Origin: Castellaniella sp. MT123
GTDB taxonomy: Bacteria > Pseudomonadota > Gammaproteobacteria > Burkholderiales > Burkholderiaceae_B
NCBI RefSeq assembly: GCF_039614765.1
Contig: NZ_CP154879.1
Location: 3,302,679-3,366,678, forward strand
Length of the DNA stretch: 64,000 nt
Direction of reading: 5' to 3'
Shown here: positions 42,584 to 51,036 of the stretch, in pieces
Position numbering within the stretch: the stretch's first letter is position 1
Layout of the letters: each line of letters opens with the position of its first letter
Translations under genes and position numbers: made by a program
Notes under the pieces: model-generated
Seen by the model: only the letters and a program-made list of their open reading frames with translations
Told to the model about the DNA's origin: nothing
The model's database searches: none

Positions 42584-43717
42584 ATGATGATGAAACGCAA
42601 GCCGATTTTCTGGACTGGGCTGACCCTGGCCGGTCTGGTGGCCCTGTCCGGTTGCTCGACCATGAGCCAGTTGACCGGGCAGTCCGAGTCCATCGAATAC
42701 AAGAGCACGGTCACGGGCGATCCCCTGGTGGTTCCGCCGGATCTGACCCAGGCCAGCGACAATACGCACTACAAGGCCCCGGCAGGCACGGCGCGGCTCA
42801 GCGATTATGCGGCCAGCCAGCGTGCCCAGGGCAGTGTCAGCCCCGCCGACCGGGTACTGCCGCAGGCGCCGGGCATTCAGGTCATGCGGGATGGCACCCT
42901 GCGCTGGCTGGTTGTCAGCGAGCCGGCCCAGACCCTGTACCCCAAGCTCATCGAATTCTGGGGTGAGCAGGGCTTCACGATTCAGTCCCAGAATCCCCAG
43001 ACCGGCCTGATCGAAACCGATTGGGCGGAAAACCGCGCGAAGATCCCCGAAGGCTGGCTGCGCAGTGCGCTGGGCAGCATCCTGGATCAGGTCTTCGACA
43101 GCGGCGAACGCGATCGCTTCTCCACCCGCATCGAACGGGTCAACGACAAGACCGAAGTGTATGTCACCCACCAGCACATGGTGGAAACGCCGACCACGGA
43201 CGGCGCGGCTTTCAAATGGGTCTTCGGCAAGGAAGACCCGGGCCTGAACGCCGCGATGCTGGCGCGCATGATGGTCTATCTGGGCACCGACCAGAAAAAG
43301 GCCGCCACCGACATCAAGAACGCCACGCGTGATACGGGTCCGGGCACCACGGCCCAGCTGGCCGCCGGTCAGGCGTCCCTGGTGGTGAACGAAGCCTTCG
43401 ACCGCGCCTGGCGGCGTGTGGGGGTGGCCATCGATTCCGCCCGCTTCACGGTCGAGGACCGCAACCGCAACCAGGGCGACTATTACATCCGGTATCTGGA
43501 CACCGACACTGGCCAAAAGATCGAGCAGCAGACCATCTTCGGCCGTATGTTTGGCTCGCGCAACAGCGCCGAACCGCTCAAACTGCGCATCCATGTGGCC
43601 CAGCAGGGCAACGGCAGCGAGGTCTCCGTGCTGGATCAGAACGGCAAGCAGCTCACGGACGCGACCGCCCGCCGAATCCTGACCGTGCTGGACAAAAACC
43701 TGAAGGAAATCCAGTAG
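42584..43717 (+). CDS. bamC: Outer membrane assembly lipoprotein BamC
   Basis: A 377-aa lipoprotein with a signal peptide and lipobox LSGC (ALSGCSTMSQL). Two helix-grip domains follow. The first includes TLRWLVVSEPAQTLYPKLIE and WAENRAKIPEG. The second includes LVVNEAFDRAWRRVGVAIDS and FTVEDRNRNQGDYYIRYLD. BamC belongs to the BamABCDE complex that inserts beta-barrels. It starts one base after the dapA stop; three consecutive ATG codons (42584, 42587, 42590) are possible starts. Confidence 0.93.
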   Translation: MMMKRKPIFWTGLTLAGLVALSGCSTMSQLTGQSESIEYKSTVTGDPLVVPPDLTQASDNTHYKAPAGTARLSDYAASQRAQGSVSPADRVLPQAPGIQVMRDGTLRWLVVSEPAQTLYPKLIEFWGEQGFTIQSQNPQTGLIETDWAENRAKIPEGWLRSALGSILDQVFDSGERDRFSTRIERVNDKTEVYVTHQHMVETPTTDGAAFKWVFGKEDPGLNAAMLARMMVYLGTDQKKAATDIKNATRDTGPGTTAQLAAGQASLVVNEAFDRAWRRVGVAIDSARFTVEDRNRNQGDYYIRYLDTDTGQKIEQQTIFGRMFGSRNSAEPLKLRIHVAQQGNGSEVSVLDQNGKQLTDATARRILTVLDKNLKEIQ

Positions 43718-43764
43718 TTGGCTGATGGCCGGCCGCGTTCCGGCCAGTTTGCTAGATCCCTTGA

Positions 43765-43792
43765 AGTCCTGCCCGCCGGCAGGACTTTTTTT
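43765..43792 (+). terminator. Rho-independent terminator of bamC
   Basis: AGTCCTGCC (43765-43773), loop CGCC, GGCAGGACT (43778-43786), then seven T. The T-run is part of the probable integration site of island 2. Confidence 0.93.
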
Positions 43793-43794
43793 AT
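43787..43794 (+). other. Probable attL of island 2
   Basis: TTTTTTAT at the end of the bamC terminator fits the TTTTTYAT-like 8-bp site that I recall for Tn4371-type elements. The integrase starts 176 bp to the right, and everything from here is accessory. The other end is outside the window, so the repeat cannot be confirmed. Confidence 0.5.
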
Positions 43795-43969
43795 TTCACC
43801 ATGACGTTAGCACCGAATTTGGCTGACGTTCGCTGAGACTCGCCACAACGAGTTTTCCTAGGGAACAAGCGGGTTCACCATATGCCGGTGCTTTCCGTAA
43901 CCCGCTCCGCTTTTCCTTCGCTTGGCTCCCAGCCGACACCTGGAAATCGGAGTTTCTCTAGGAGTCGTC

Positions 43970-45178
43970 ATGGCCAAGATCAAGATTACCAAGTCCGCAG
44001 TCGATGCGGCACAACCCCAGGCGCAGCCCGTCGAACTGCGCGATACGCTGGTGCCCGGCTTCCTGTGCAAGATTACACCAGCAGGTCGTAAGGTGTTCAT
44101 GCTCCAGTACCGCACGAATGCGGGCGAGCGGCGCAAGCCCGCTTTGGGCTTATACGGGGAACTGACCGTCGAACAGGCCCGCTCGCTGGCCCAGAACTGG
44201 CTGGCCGAGGTTCGCCGGGGCGGCGATCCCGGCGGTGACAAGGCACAGGCGCGCCAAGCACCCACAATCAAGGAGCTGTGTACGAAGTTCATGGAGGATT
44301 ACTCCAAGCAGCGCAACAAACCCAGCACCCAGAAGGGCTATCAGGCGGTCATCGACCGCTGCATCGTCCCAATGCTGGGGCGCATGAAGGTTCAGGACGT
44401 GAAGCGGCCGGACGTGGCCTCTGCAATGAAGAAGATGGCCCACAAACCCGCCGAGGCAAACCGCGCCTTCAGTGTAATGCGCAAGATGTTCAACTTGGCC
44501 GAGGTCTGGGGACACCGGACCGATGGCACGAATCCCTGCCGCCATGTTCCGATGTTCCCGGCGGGCAAATCCACACACCTCATCAGCGACGAGGAAATGG
44601 GCAAGCTGTTCCGGCACCTTGACCAGTTGGAGACCGAGGGTCCGGAGTCCGGCGTCATCCCGTTGGCGATCCGCTTGCAGTTCGAGTTCGCAGCCCGCCG
44701 CTCCGAAATTGTCCTGCTCGAATGGGCATGGGTCGATCTGGAGCAACGGCGCGTGGTCTGGCCCGACAGCAAAACCGGCGGCATGTCCAAGCCCATAGGC
44801 GAAGAAGCCTATCGGCTGCTTTCGACAGCGCCCCGTTACGACGGCTCTCCCTACGTGCTGCCTTCGCCGCGCAACCCAATGAAGCACCTTACCACCGGTG
44901 AGTATTACGGCGGTTGGAGCCGCGCCCTGAAAGCCGCCGGGGTGACACACGTCGGCACGCACGGTATCCGCCATCGTTCGGCCACAGACATCGCCAACTC
45001 GGGCATTCCGGTGAAGGTGGGCATGATGCTCACCGCGCACAAGACCGTGGCGATGTTCATGCGCTATGTCCACACCGAGGATGGCCCTGTGCGGCAAGCA
45101 GCCGAACTGGTGGCGAACCGGCGCAAGACGGTGGTGGAAGCGCAGTGGGAGAAAGCAGAACAAGGAGCCACGACGTGA
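43970..45178 (+). CDS. int: Tyrosine integrase of island 2
   Basis: A 402-aa DUF4102-type integrase. It has the arm domain (KITKSAVDAAQPQAQPVELR), a core-binding domain around 95-190 (KELCTKFMEDYSKQRNKPST) and a catalytic domain with R in EFAARRSEIVLLEW. The motif HGIRHRSATDIANSGI, a later H in TAHKTVAMFMRYVHTED and the Y nucleophile in that segment are visible. TAGGAG precedes the ATG at 43970. It lies 176 bp right of the candidate attL. Its stop overlaps the GTG start of the next nuclease gene, so the two are coupled. Confidence 0.95.
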   Translation: MAKIKITKSAVDAAQPQAQPVELRDTLVPGFLCKITPAGRKVFMLQYRTNAGERRKPALGLYGELTVEQARSLAQNWLAEVRRGGDPGGDKAQARQAPTIKELCTKFMEDYSKQRNKPSTQKGYQAVIDRCIVPMLGRMKVQDVKRPDVASAMKKMAHKPAEANRAFSVMRKMFNLAEVWGHRTDGTNPCRHVPMFPAGKSTHLISDEEMGKLFRHLDQLETEGPESGVIPLAIRLQFEFAARRSEIVLLEWAWVDLEQRRVVWPDSKTGGMSKPIGEEAYRLLSTAPRYDGSPYVLPSPRNPMKHLTTGEYYGGWSRALKAAGVTHVGTHGIRHRSATDIANSGIPVKVGMMLTAHKTVAMFMRYVHTEDGPVRQAAELVANRRKTVVEAQWEKAEQGATT

Positions 45179-46245
45179 CCCGGATTAAGACACCTGCTTC
45201 CCCCGCAGCAGCGCCGGGGGCGTTGCTGGGGGATATCCGGTCGCTGATCGATGCCGCGCGCCGGCGCGCGACGGCCGCCGTAAACAGCGAGCTATCCATG
45301 CTCTACTGGCGCATCGGTCAGCGCATCCATACGCAGGTGCTGTCAGGCCAGCGCGCCGAGTACGGTGAGGAAGTCGTGGCGACGCTGGCAGAACAGTTGG
45401 TGTGGGACTATGGCAACAGTTTCACGGAAAAGAACCTGCGGCGAATGGTGCAGTTCGCCATAGTTTTCCCGGATGAACAGATTGTCGTATCACTGATACG
45501 ACAATTGAGCTGGACCCACTTCATTGCCCTGATCCCGCTCAAAGACCCGTTACAGCGGGAATACTACGCCCAAATATGCAGCCTTGAAGGCTGGAGCGTG
45601 CGTACCCTGCGCGAGCGGATCGACTCGATGCTTTACGAGCGTACCACGCTGTCGCAGCAGCCGGACGTGCTGATTTCGCAGGAGTTGGCGGCTTTGCGTG
45701 ATGCGCAGCGCATGTCACCCAGCCTGGTCATGCGCGATCCCTACATCCTTGATTTTCTCGGCCTACGGGACACCTGGCAGGAGTCTGACTTGGAGTCGGC
45801 CATTATTCGCGAAATGGAATCCTTCCTGCTGGAGCTGGGCATGGGCTTCACCTTCGTCGCCCGGCAGAAGCGCATCCAGTTGGATGGCGAAGATTTTCAC
45901 CTGGACCTGCTGTTCTACAACCGCAAGTTGCGCCGGTTGGTTGCCGTGGAGTTGAAGGTGGGTGAGTTCAAGGCGGCCTACAAGGGACAAATGGAACTCT
46001 ATCTGCGCTGGCTGGATAAATTCGAGCGTGAACCGGATGAGGCGTCGCCGCTGGGCATCATTCTTTGCACAGGCAAGAAGTCTGAGCAGATCGAACTGCT
46101 GGAATTGGACAAGGCCGGCATCCACGTTGCAGAGTACCTGACAACCTTGCCGCCACGGGAACTGTTGGCTGAACGGCTACAGCAAGCGACCGCCCGTGCT
46201 CGATTGCAGATTCAACAGCGCAACGATGGCAAAGAGAAGCGCTGA
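45175..46245 (+). CDS. YhcG/DUF1016-family PDDEXK nuclease
   Basis: A 356-aa protein starting at GTG 45175 inside the integrase stop, with AAGGAG eight bases upstream. The DUF1016 N-terminal domain (NSELSMLYWRIGQRIHTQVL, then GNSFTEKNLRRMVQFA) is followed by a PD-(D/E)xK domain: FHLDLLFYNRKLRRLVAVEL, then K-V-G-E and KGQMELYLRWLDKFE. Full length for the family. YhcG-type proteins occur with restriction and recombination loci. Translation coupling to the integrase suggests control together with element mobility or an exclusion role. Confidence 0.9.
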   Translation: MTRIKTPASPAAAPGALLGDIRSLIDAARRRATAAVNSELSMLYWRIGQRIHTQVLSGQRAEYGEEVVATLAEQLVWDYGNSFTEKNLRRMVQFAIVFPDEQIVVSLIRQLSWTHFIALIPLKDPLQREYYAQICSLEGWSVRTLRERIDSMLYERTTLSQQPDVLISQELAALRDAQRMSPSLVMRDPYILDFLGLRDTWQESDLESAIIREMESFLLELGMGFTFVARQKRIQLDGEDFHLDLLFYNRKLRRLVAVELKVGEFKAAYKGQMELYLRWLDKFEREPDEASPLGIILCTGKKSEQIELLELDKAGIHVAEYLTTLPPRELLAERLQQATARARLQIQQRNDGKEKR

Positions 46246-46347
46246 TCCGGGGCGCCAAGTCGACCACCGTCAATACACGCGAAACACTTGCACTGACCGA
46301 CGCAAGACCGGCGCCGATTAATGATCGACATGGCAATCTGCGGGGCC

Positions 46348-48123
46348 TTATAAGTCCCTTCTTGTGTGGGGAACTTGGCCAGCGGTCAACACGGCAACGC
46401 AACGATCAGCAAAGGCGATTGGCACCGCAAGCGCACCCAGATGCTGGGCGCGCGTCAAGCCAACGTAGAGCACGCGCTTGGCCTCAGCATCGGTGCGGGC
46501 TTCCCAAGATTCAAACAGGGCTTCGCCTCGATTTTCAGGGGCGCGATTGGGTGGGATCACGACGCACACGGCGCCGTACTCATGGCCTTTTGCCTCGTGA
46601 ATCTTGGCGCACGTGAGGCTGAGATCGGCCGGCAGTTGAAGGTGGTTCGACCATTGCGCATTGGTTGGCCGCCGAAAGAAATTACGCACGGTCACGCCGG
46701 CCGGCAGCGGCAGGTTCAGTCGTTCCGCCTCCACATGCACACGTGCTATCCAGGCGAGCCGATCAGCGTCGGCATTCCCACAGGCCTTGGGAAGGCTCAT
46801 AAGGAAACTCAGCGCACGTCTTCGATGTGCTCGCCGATCCAGGCCAACGCGTTCGACGGTGCGCAACAGATGCTCGCTCTCCTGGCGCAACCTCATGAGG
46901 TCCAGCAATAACGTCTCCACCGCCAGAACTACAGCTTCCCTCGATCGCGCCGTTGCGGCAGGTGACCAGAACTCTGCCGTTTTGCGAGCCAGCGACTCGA
47001 CCCGCGAGCTTCCGTTCGAATCGCTGGGAACCACGCCGGCGGCACGCTGTGCGACCGCGCCCGAATGCGCCAGGACGATCGCATTTGCTGAATCCAAGTT
47101 AAGTTCAGCAATCCGATCAAGGAAAGCCCGACCGATCATCGCCGTCGGACTTCGACCGCCGTACGTCAGAAGCAAGACTGGATGCGCAACATTCGCGGTG
47201 TGGCCGACAGACTGATCCACCTGGCCAGCGCTTCTGAAGGTGGCAGCTAATCGGCAGACCGCAGGGCTGCTACGGAAATTGCCCGTTAACCCTAGACGCG
47301 AATCAACGAGATACGTTTCTTTGAATGCCTGAACACCCGCAGGATTGCCGTTGCGGAATTCGTAGATCGACTGGTCAGGATCGCACACGAATGTGACATG
47401 CACTCCATGCGCTCTGAGCCAAGAAAGGATCTGCAGATCGACCGGATTGCAATCCTGGCCTTCGTCCACCATGACTTCGTGGAAACGTGCCGCCAGTGCG
47501 CGGCATAGTGCTCCACCATTCACGGGATCACGAATTAGCTGCAGCGTTTGAACTCGGGCATCGCCAGCGCTCAGATAGCCGGCCTGCAGCAAGCCACGTC
47601 GCCGGTGTGCCGCTGCCTGCTGATACCGGGCTTGATGCTGGAGGACATGGTTGCGCAGCCCGGCGTGTCCAATCTTCATCGGATCGATCACGTTGGTCTC
47701 CGGGTCGAACATGTCCAAGCTCACCGCGTCACCTTGGAAGGCATATTGCCCGGCCAACCGGATATTGATGTCTAGGCGATCCCAGCTGTCGAGAATGATC
47801 GGCCGTATCGTGCTTGCAGCTCCACAGGCAGGCAGCACCACGAAATGTCGGACGAAAGCATCAAGCGTTCCCATGAAACTGGGATGCTTTAAGAGTGGGT
47901 CGAGCCCGGCAGCCCGACAGCGTTCCCGGAACTCATCGACGGCAGAGTTCGTGAACGAGAGTACCGCCACGCCGCGACGTTGTGGCAACGTGGCGGCGAT
48001 TTTGACTAGGCGAGCAATGATCGTGCGGGTCTTTCCGGCGCCGGGGCAAGCATGTACGAAGGCACCACCGACGTGCGTGGCGAATACTTCCTGTTCTGCC
48101 GTCAGACCGTGAATGCTGGTCAT
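46348..48123 (-). CDS. gajB: GajB-like UvrD/Rep helicase (Gabija)
   Basis: A 591-aa superfamily 1 helicase. Visible are Q-motif region GLTAEQEVFATHVGGA, Walker A CPGAGKT (26-32), SFTNSAVDEFRERC (Ia), VMVDEGQDCNPVDLQILSWL (Walker B), FVCDPDQSIYEFRNGN (III), AKIHEAKGHEYGAVCVVIPP (V) and VLYVGLTRAQH (VI). Its ATG overlaps the GajA stop (ATGA), so it is the second gene of a Gabija pair. Gabija blocks phage by combining nucleotide sensing with DNA cleavage. The C-terminus is longer than in the Bacillus protein. Confidence 0.88.
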   Translation of the reverse strand: MTSIHGLTAEQEVFATHVGGAFVHACPGAGKTRTIIARLVKIAATLPQRRGVAVLSFTNSAVDEFRERCRAAGLDPLLKHPSFMGTLDAFVRHFVVLPACGAASTIRPIILDSWDRLDINIRLAGQYAFQGDAVSLDMFDPETNVIDPMKIGHAGLRNHVLQHQARYQQAAAHRRRGLLQAGYLSAGDARVQTLQLIRDPVNGGALCRALAARFHEVMVDEGQDCNPVDLQILSWLRAHGVHVTFVCDPDQSIYEFRNGNPAGVQAFKETYLVDSRLGLTGNFRSSPAVCRLAATFRSAGQVDQSVGHTANVAHPVLLLTYGGRSPTAMIGRAFLDRIAELNLDSANAIVLAHSGAVAQRAAGVVPSDSNGSSRVESLARKTAEFWSPAATARSREAVVLAVETLLLDLMRLRQESEHLLRTVERVGLDRRAHRRRALSFLMSLPKACGNADADRLAWIARVHVEAERLNLPLPAGVTVRNFFRRPTNAQWSNHLQLPADLSLTCAKIHEAKGHEYGAVCVVIPPNRAPENRGEALFESWEARTDAEAKRVLYVGLTRAQHLGALAVPIAFADRCVAVLTAGQVPHTRRDL

Positions 48124-49871
48124 GCTTGCGCAGCGCCACGAATCGCGTCGGCAAGATAGAGCGGTACGACAAACGGCTCGCCCGCCGCAATACGTGAAGC
48201 GATGGCTTGCGCCAGGTCGCCCTTGCGGGTCTTCTTCGCCTCGATCAGCTTGAGGAACGCGCCGGGACGGTCCTGCACTGCGACGCCCTCGATCCGATCC
48301 ATCCAGTCGCGGCGAGAGTTGCGATGTAGGCGAAGAAACACACCCTTTAGAAAGACCTCGTTGCCAGCGCCGAAAATCTCGTGCTCAAGCGTGTGCTGAT
48401 TCGTCAGTACCGTCAACGCCTGCGGCGCACCATGCGTCACAGCGAGGTTTTCCAGGTCGATCTTCCGATTCCCCAACACCGTTGGGTCCGCGTCGGTGAT
48501 AACAATCAGTCGGTCGGCGATACGGGCATCGCCATGCGGTCGCAGCAACACCTCCACGTAGGGACGGAAGTCCACGCCTTCGATCGGCACGATGACCGTT
48601 CCTTTGAACCGGAGCCATCCATCGGCATCACCAGCGAGAACAAGCTTTTGTGCCAACACGGGCAACAGCAGCGCCTCAGCGATTCCTTCCACTAGGATGG
48701 CCCTGTTGCCGAACAGCAGCGCGGAGCGAGTCACATCTAGATAGCGACTGATCTTGTCCAGCGTCTTTGGCTTGAGCCCGAGTTCAGCGATGGGCACGCT
48801 GACCGATTCCGAGATCGCCACCCCGTTTTGATCGCGACGACGCGAACGCATGACCACCAGATGCATCGGAGAGACCCATGCCGTCAGGTTTGGTGAATGG
48901 GTTGTCACGACGATTTGGATGCGGCCTTCCGGCTTACCAGCCTCGACGGCACGATCCGCCGATTGGCGTGCCTGGTCCAGCAGGAATTCGAGTACCAGCA
49001 CCTGCAGTTGCGGGTGCAGATGTGCCTCCGGTTCTTCGACGAGAAAGATCGTGAGGTCAGCTTCCTTGGCTTTCGCCAGTTCGACGACCACCGTGGCCAT
49101 GTAGAGCAGATTGGAGTAGCCAAGACCAGAGGCCCGGATGTCTTCTGGCACAAGGCCGGAATCGGCCAGACGAAATCTCAAGTCGCGAGCGACATCGAGC
49201 AGGGTTTCGGCACTGAAGTCCAAGGCTGCCGTTTGCGGACGAACCCCATTGGTCAGCATCCCCAGGGCGTTACCGATCTCCGTGTTCACCGTCGTCAGGA
49301 TGTCTGGCCTGGCGTCCGCGCGCCTGACGCCAGCAAGGAAGTCCTGTTCTTGATCCTTCGACAGAAAATGGCGAAGCAGCGCCATGACACGTGTTCCGCT
49401 GCCCGTGCCAAGCGCCTGATGCGCATCGCGCAAGGGGGGCAAGTAGACATGTCGGATCAAGTCAGTGGAGCCGGCCTCTGGTTCGTTGGTGTCGAAGCGT
49501 CCGGCCCAGACAGTGGTCTTGCCACGCGGTGCGCGCTCGGACCGCGACTCATACCGATAGCCGAAGACGGCTTCGTTCTTGGTGGGATCAGGGACCGCCG
49601 AGATCAGCAATCCTTTCAGTGTGTCGCCGAGTTCTCGGAAAACGCCTTCGATCTGGAAGTTCGGGACGGTCGCGTGGCGTCGGACGTCTTCATCTTCCGG
49701 ATACCGCTCCCGGCGTCCGCTCAACGGCAAGGTGAGCAACCGAATTGCGTCTACGACATTGGACTTTCCGCCATTGTTTTCACCGACCAAGACGGTCAGA
49801 TCGGGGCGGAGGCTGACGGCCACATTGTCGCAAGACCGGAAACGTGAAATTACCAAACCGCCCAAATACAT
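48120..49871 (-). CDS. gajA: GajA-like OLD-family ATPase-nuclease (Gabija)
   Basis: A 583-aa OLD-type protein. An ABC ATPase has Walker A GENNGGKS (30-37), signature-like ASGLGYSNLLYMATVVVELA and Walker B FLVEEPEAHLHPQLQVLVLE, plus H-loop TTHSPNLTAWV. A C-terminal Toprim nuclease has ILVEGIAEALLLPVLAQKL, IVITDADPTVLG and later acidic residues. It is coupled to the helicase gene by a 4-nt overlap. A 106-bp gap separates it from the upstream defence operon, so Gabija probably has its own promoter. Confidence 0.9.
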   Translation of the reverse strand: MYLGGLVISRFRSCDNVAVSLRPDLTVLVGENNGGKSNVVDAIRLLTLPLSGRRERYPEDEDVRRHATVPNFQIEGVFRELGDTLKGLLISAVPDPTKNEAVFGYRYESRSERAPRGKTTVWAGRFDTNEPEAGSTDLIRHVYLPPLRDAHQALGTGSGTRVMALLRHFLSKDQEQDFLAGVRRADARPDILTTVNTEIGNALGMLTNGVRPQTAALDFSAETLLDVARDLRFRLADSGLVPEDIRASGLGYSNLLYMATVVVELAKAKEADLTIFLVEEPEAHLHPQLQVLVLEFLLDQARQSADRAVEAGKPEGRIQIVVTTHSPNLTAWVSPMHLVVMRSRRRDQNGVAISESVSVPIAELGLKPKTLDKISRYLDVTRSALLFGNRAILVEGIAEALLLPVLAQKLVLAGDADGWLRFKGTVIVPIEGVDFRPYVEVLLRPHGDARIADRLIVITDADPTVLGNRKIDLENLAVTHGAPQALTVLTNQHTLEHEIFGAGNEVFLKGVFLRLHRNSRRDWMDRIEGVAVQDRPGAFLKLIEAKKTRKGDLAQAIASRIAAGEPFVVPLYLADAIRGAAQA

Positions 49872-49977
49872 GAAGCCTCCCTTGCCGACTCTACAAGTCC
49901 AGATATCCCATTTTTAACTACGTTTGTCCCCCTCGCGTGTTGGCCAACGATGGCCGCCAATCGTCATAGGGGTCTTC

Positions 49978-51036
49978 CTAACCGTCCTTCAAAGCGGTTG
50001 AGAACATGACTCGATCAACTTCCCAATAATCGAGTAAGCAATAAAGCATGCTGCGAAGCTCCGGGGTCGCAGTTGCATCAGATGAGAAATCTCTGCTCAT
50101 CGCCATTTGCTCGAATTCTTTGGCTACGGAAAAGAGGGTTCTGGCAACTTCATTCTTCGAAAAGAATTCGCCTAGTATGGCTGTATTGAGATCTGCCAAC
50201 TGGCGATCAATGCTGGACCGCACTTGCCTCGATATCGCCATACCATCGTTGGCATGTTGCTCTATGAGGCCCATTGCGACGTTCAATATCTTCTTGAGAC
50301 CAGCACTACCTTTTGAGCCATATGTGAATCCATCCTTGATGAGTGTGCTGCGTTCAGATTGCTCGTGGAACGAAAGTTCTTTCATGCAATAGTCAACGGC
50401 GACGGCAATGAACGAACACACCGTATACAAGCAGCGCAACGCGGTCTCACGCTGATTGCTTTTCGTGATGGATTGTTCGGCGAAGAACTTGCCTTGTGAA
50501 AGCCACTCGTTGCAACTATCGAAGGACAGCGATTTCGCCAACAGGCTTTTGGAGAGGACCATGCGACCTCGCCAATCGCCGTCAAGCTTGTTCAGCGAAT
50601 ACTCGTCAATCTTCGAGAAAAATTCCTCTTCCGAGAATCGGAGGGCATTAGGGGCGTCCGTTTTATCCAGCTTACCCAAGAAGGTTCCATCCAAAACTAA
50701 GACACCCAGTTCCCGGCCGAAATCCTTCACCTCCTGGCGCTTCTCTGTCGTCGCTACGACTGCATTGGTGGCCTTGGTTGCGATACGCAACCCTTGAACC
50801 CAAAATATTCTTTCTATGGCCTGTGGTGTCTTCTTGTTCTTGGCGTCCACCAGCGTGATTTCGCGCGACACAGATGACGTCCGGCTATAGAGCCACAGGT
50901 CAATGTCGGTGACGTTAAAACCTTCATAGATAAACGGCACCCCTCTGACGACGTAATAACCGGCCTTGAGGAAATAACTTCGCAGCAACTCCTCCATTTT
51001 GGGGCCCTTCAGCAGGACTTGCGGACTCTTGCTCAT
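49978..51036 (-). CDS. Putative PD-(D/E)xK nuclease, last gene of the ABC-3C operon
   Basis: A 352-aa protein that I cannot name. The first 100 residues resemble a restriction-endonuclease fold. E15 lies in GPKMEELLRSYFLKAGYYVV, D44/D46 in TDIDLWLYSRTSS, the D64-x-K66 pair in TLVDAKNKKTPQ, and a helix with Q82 follows. The remaining 250 residues are helical with no known motif. It is translationally coupled (ATGA) to the 420-aa gene. It could be the effector or a DNA-cleaving partner of the operon. Confidence 0.6.
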   Translation of the reverse strand: MSKSPQVLLKGPKMEELLRSYFLKAGYYVVRGVPFIYEGFNVTDIDLWLYSRTSSVSREITLVDAKNKKTPQAIERIFWVQGLRIATKATNAVVATTEKRQEVKDFGRELGVLVLDGTFLGKLDKTDAPNALRFSEEEFFSKIDEYSLNKLDGDWRGRMVLSKSLLAKSLSFDSCNEWLSQGKFFAEQSITKSNQRETALRCLYTVCSFIAVAVDYCMKELSFHEQSERSTLIKDGFTYGSKGSAGLKKILNVAMGLIEQHANDGMAISRQVRSSIDRQLADLNTAILGEFFSKNEVARTLFSVAKEFEQMAMSRDFSSDATATPELRSMLYCLLDYWEVDRVMFSTALKDG

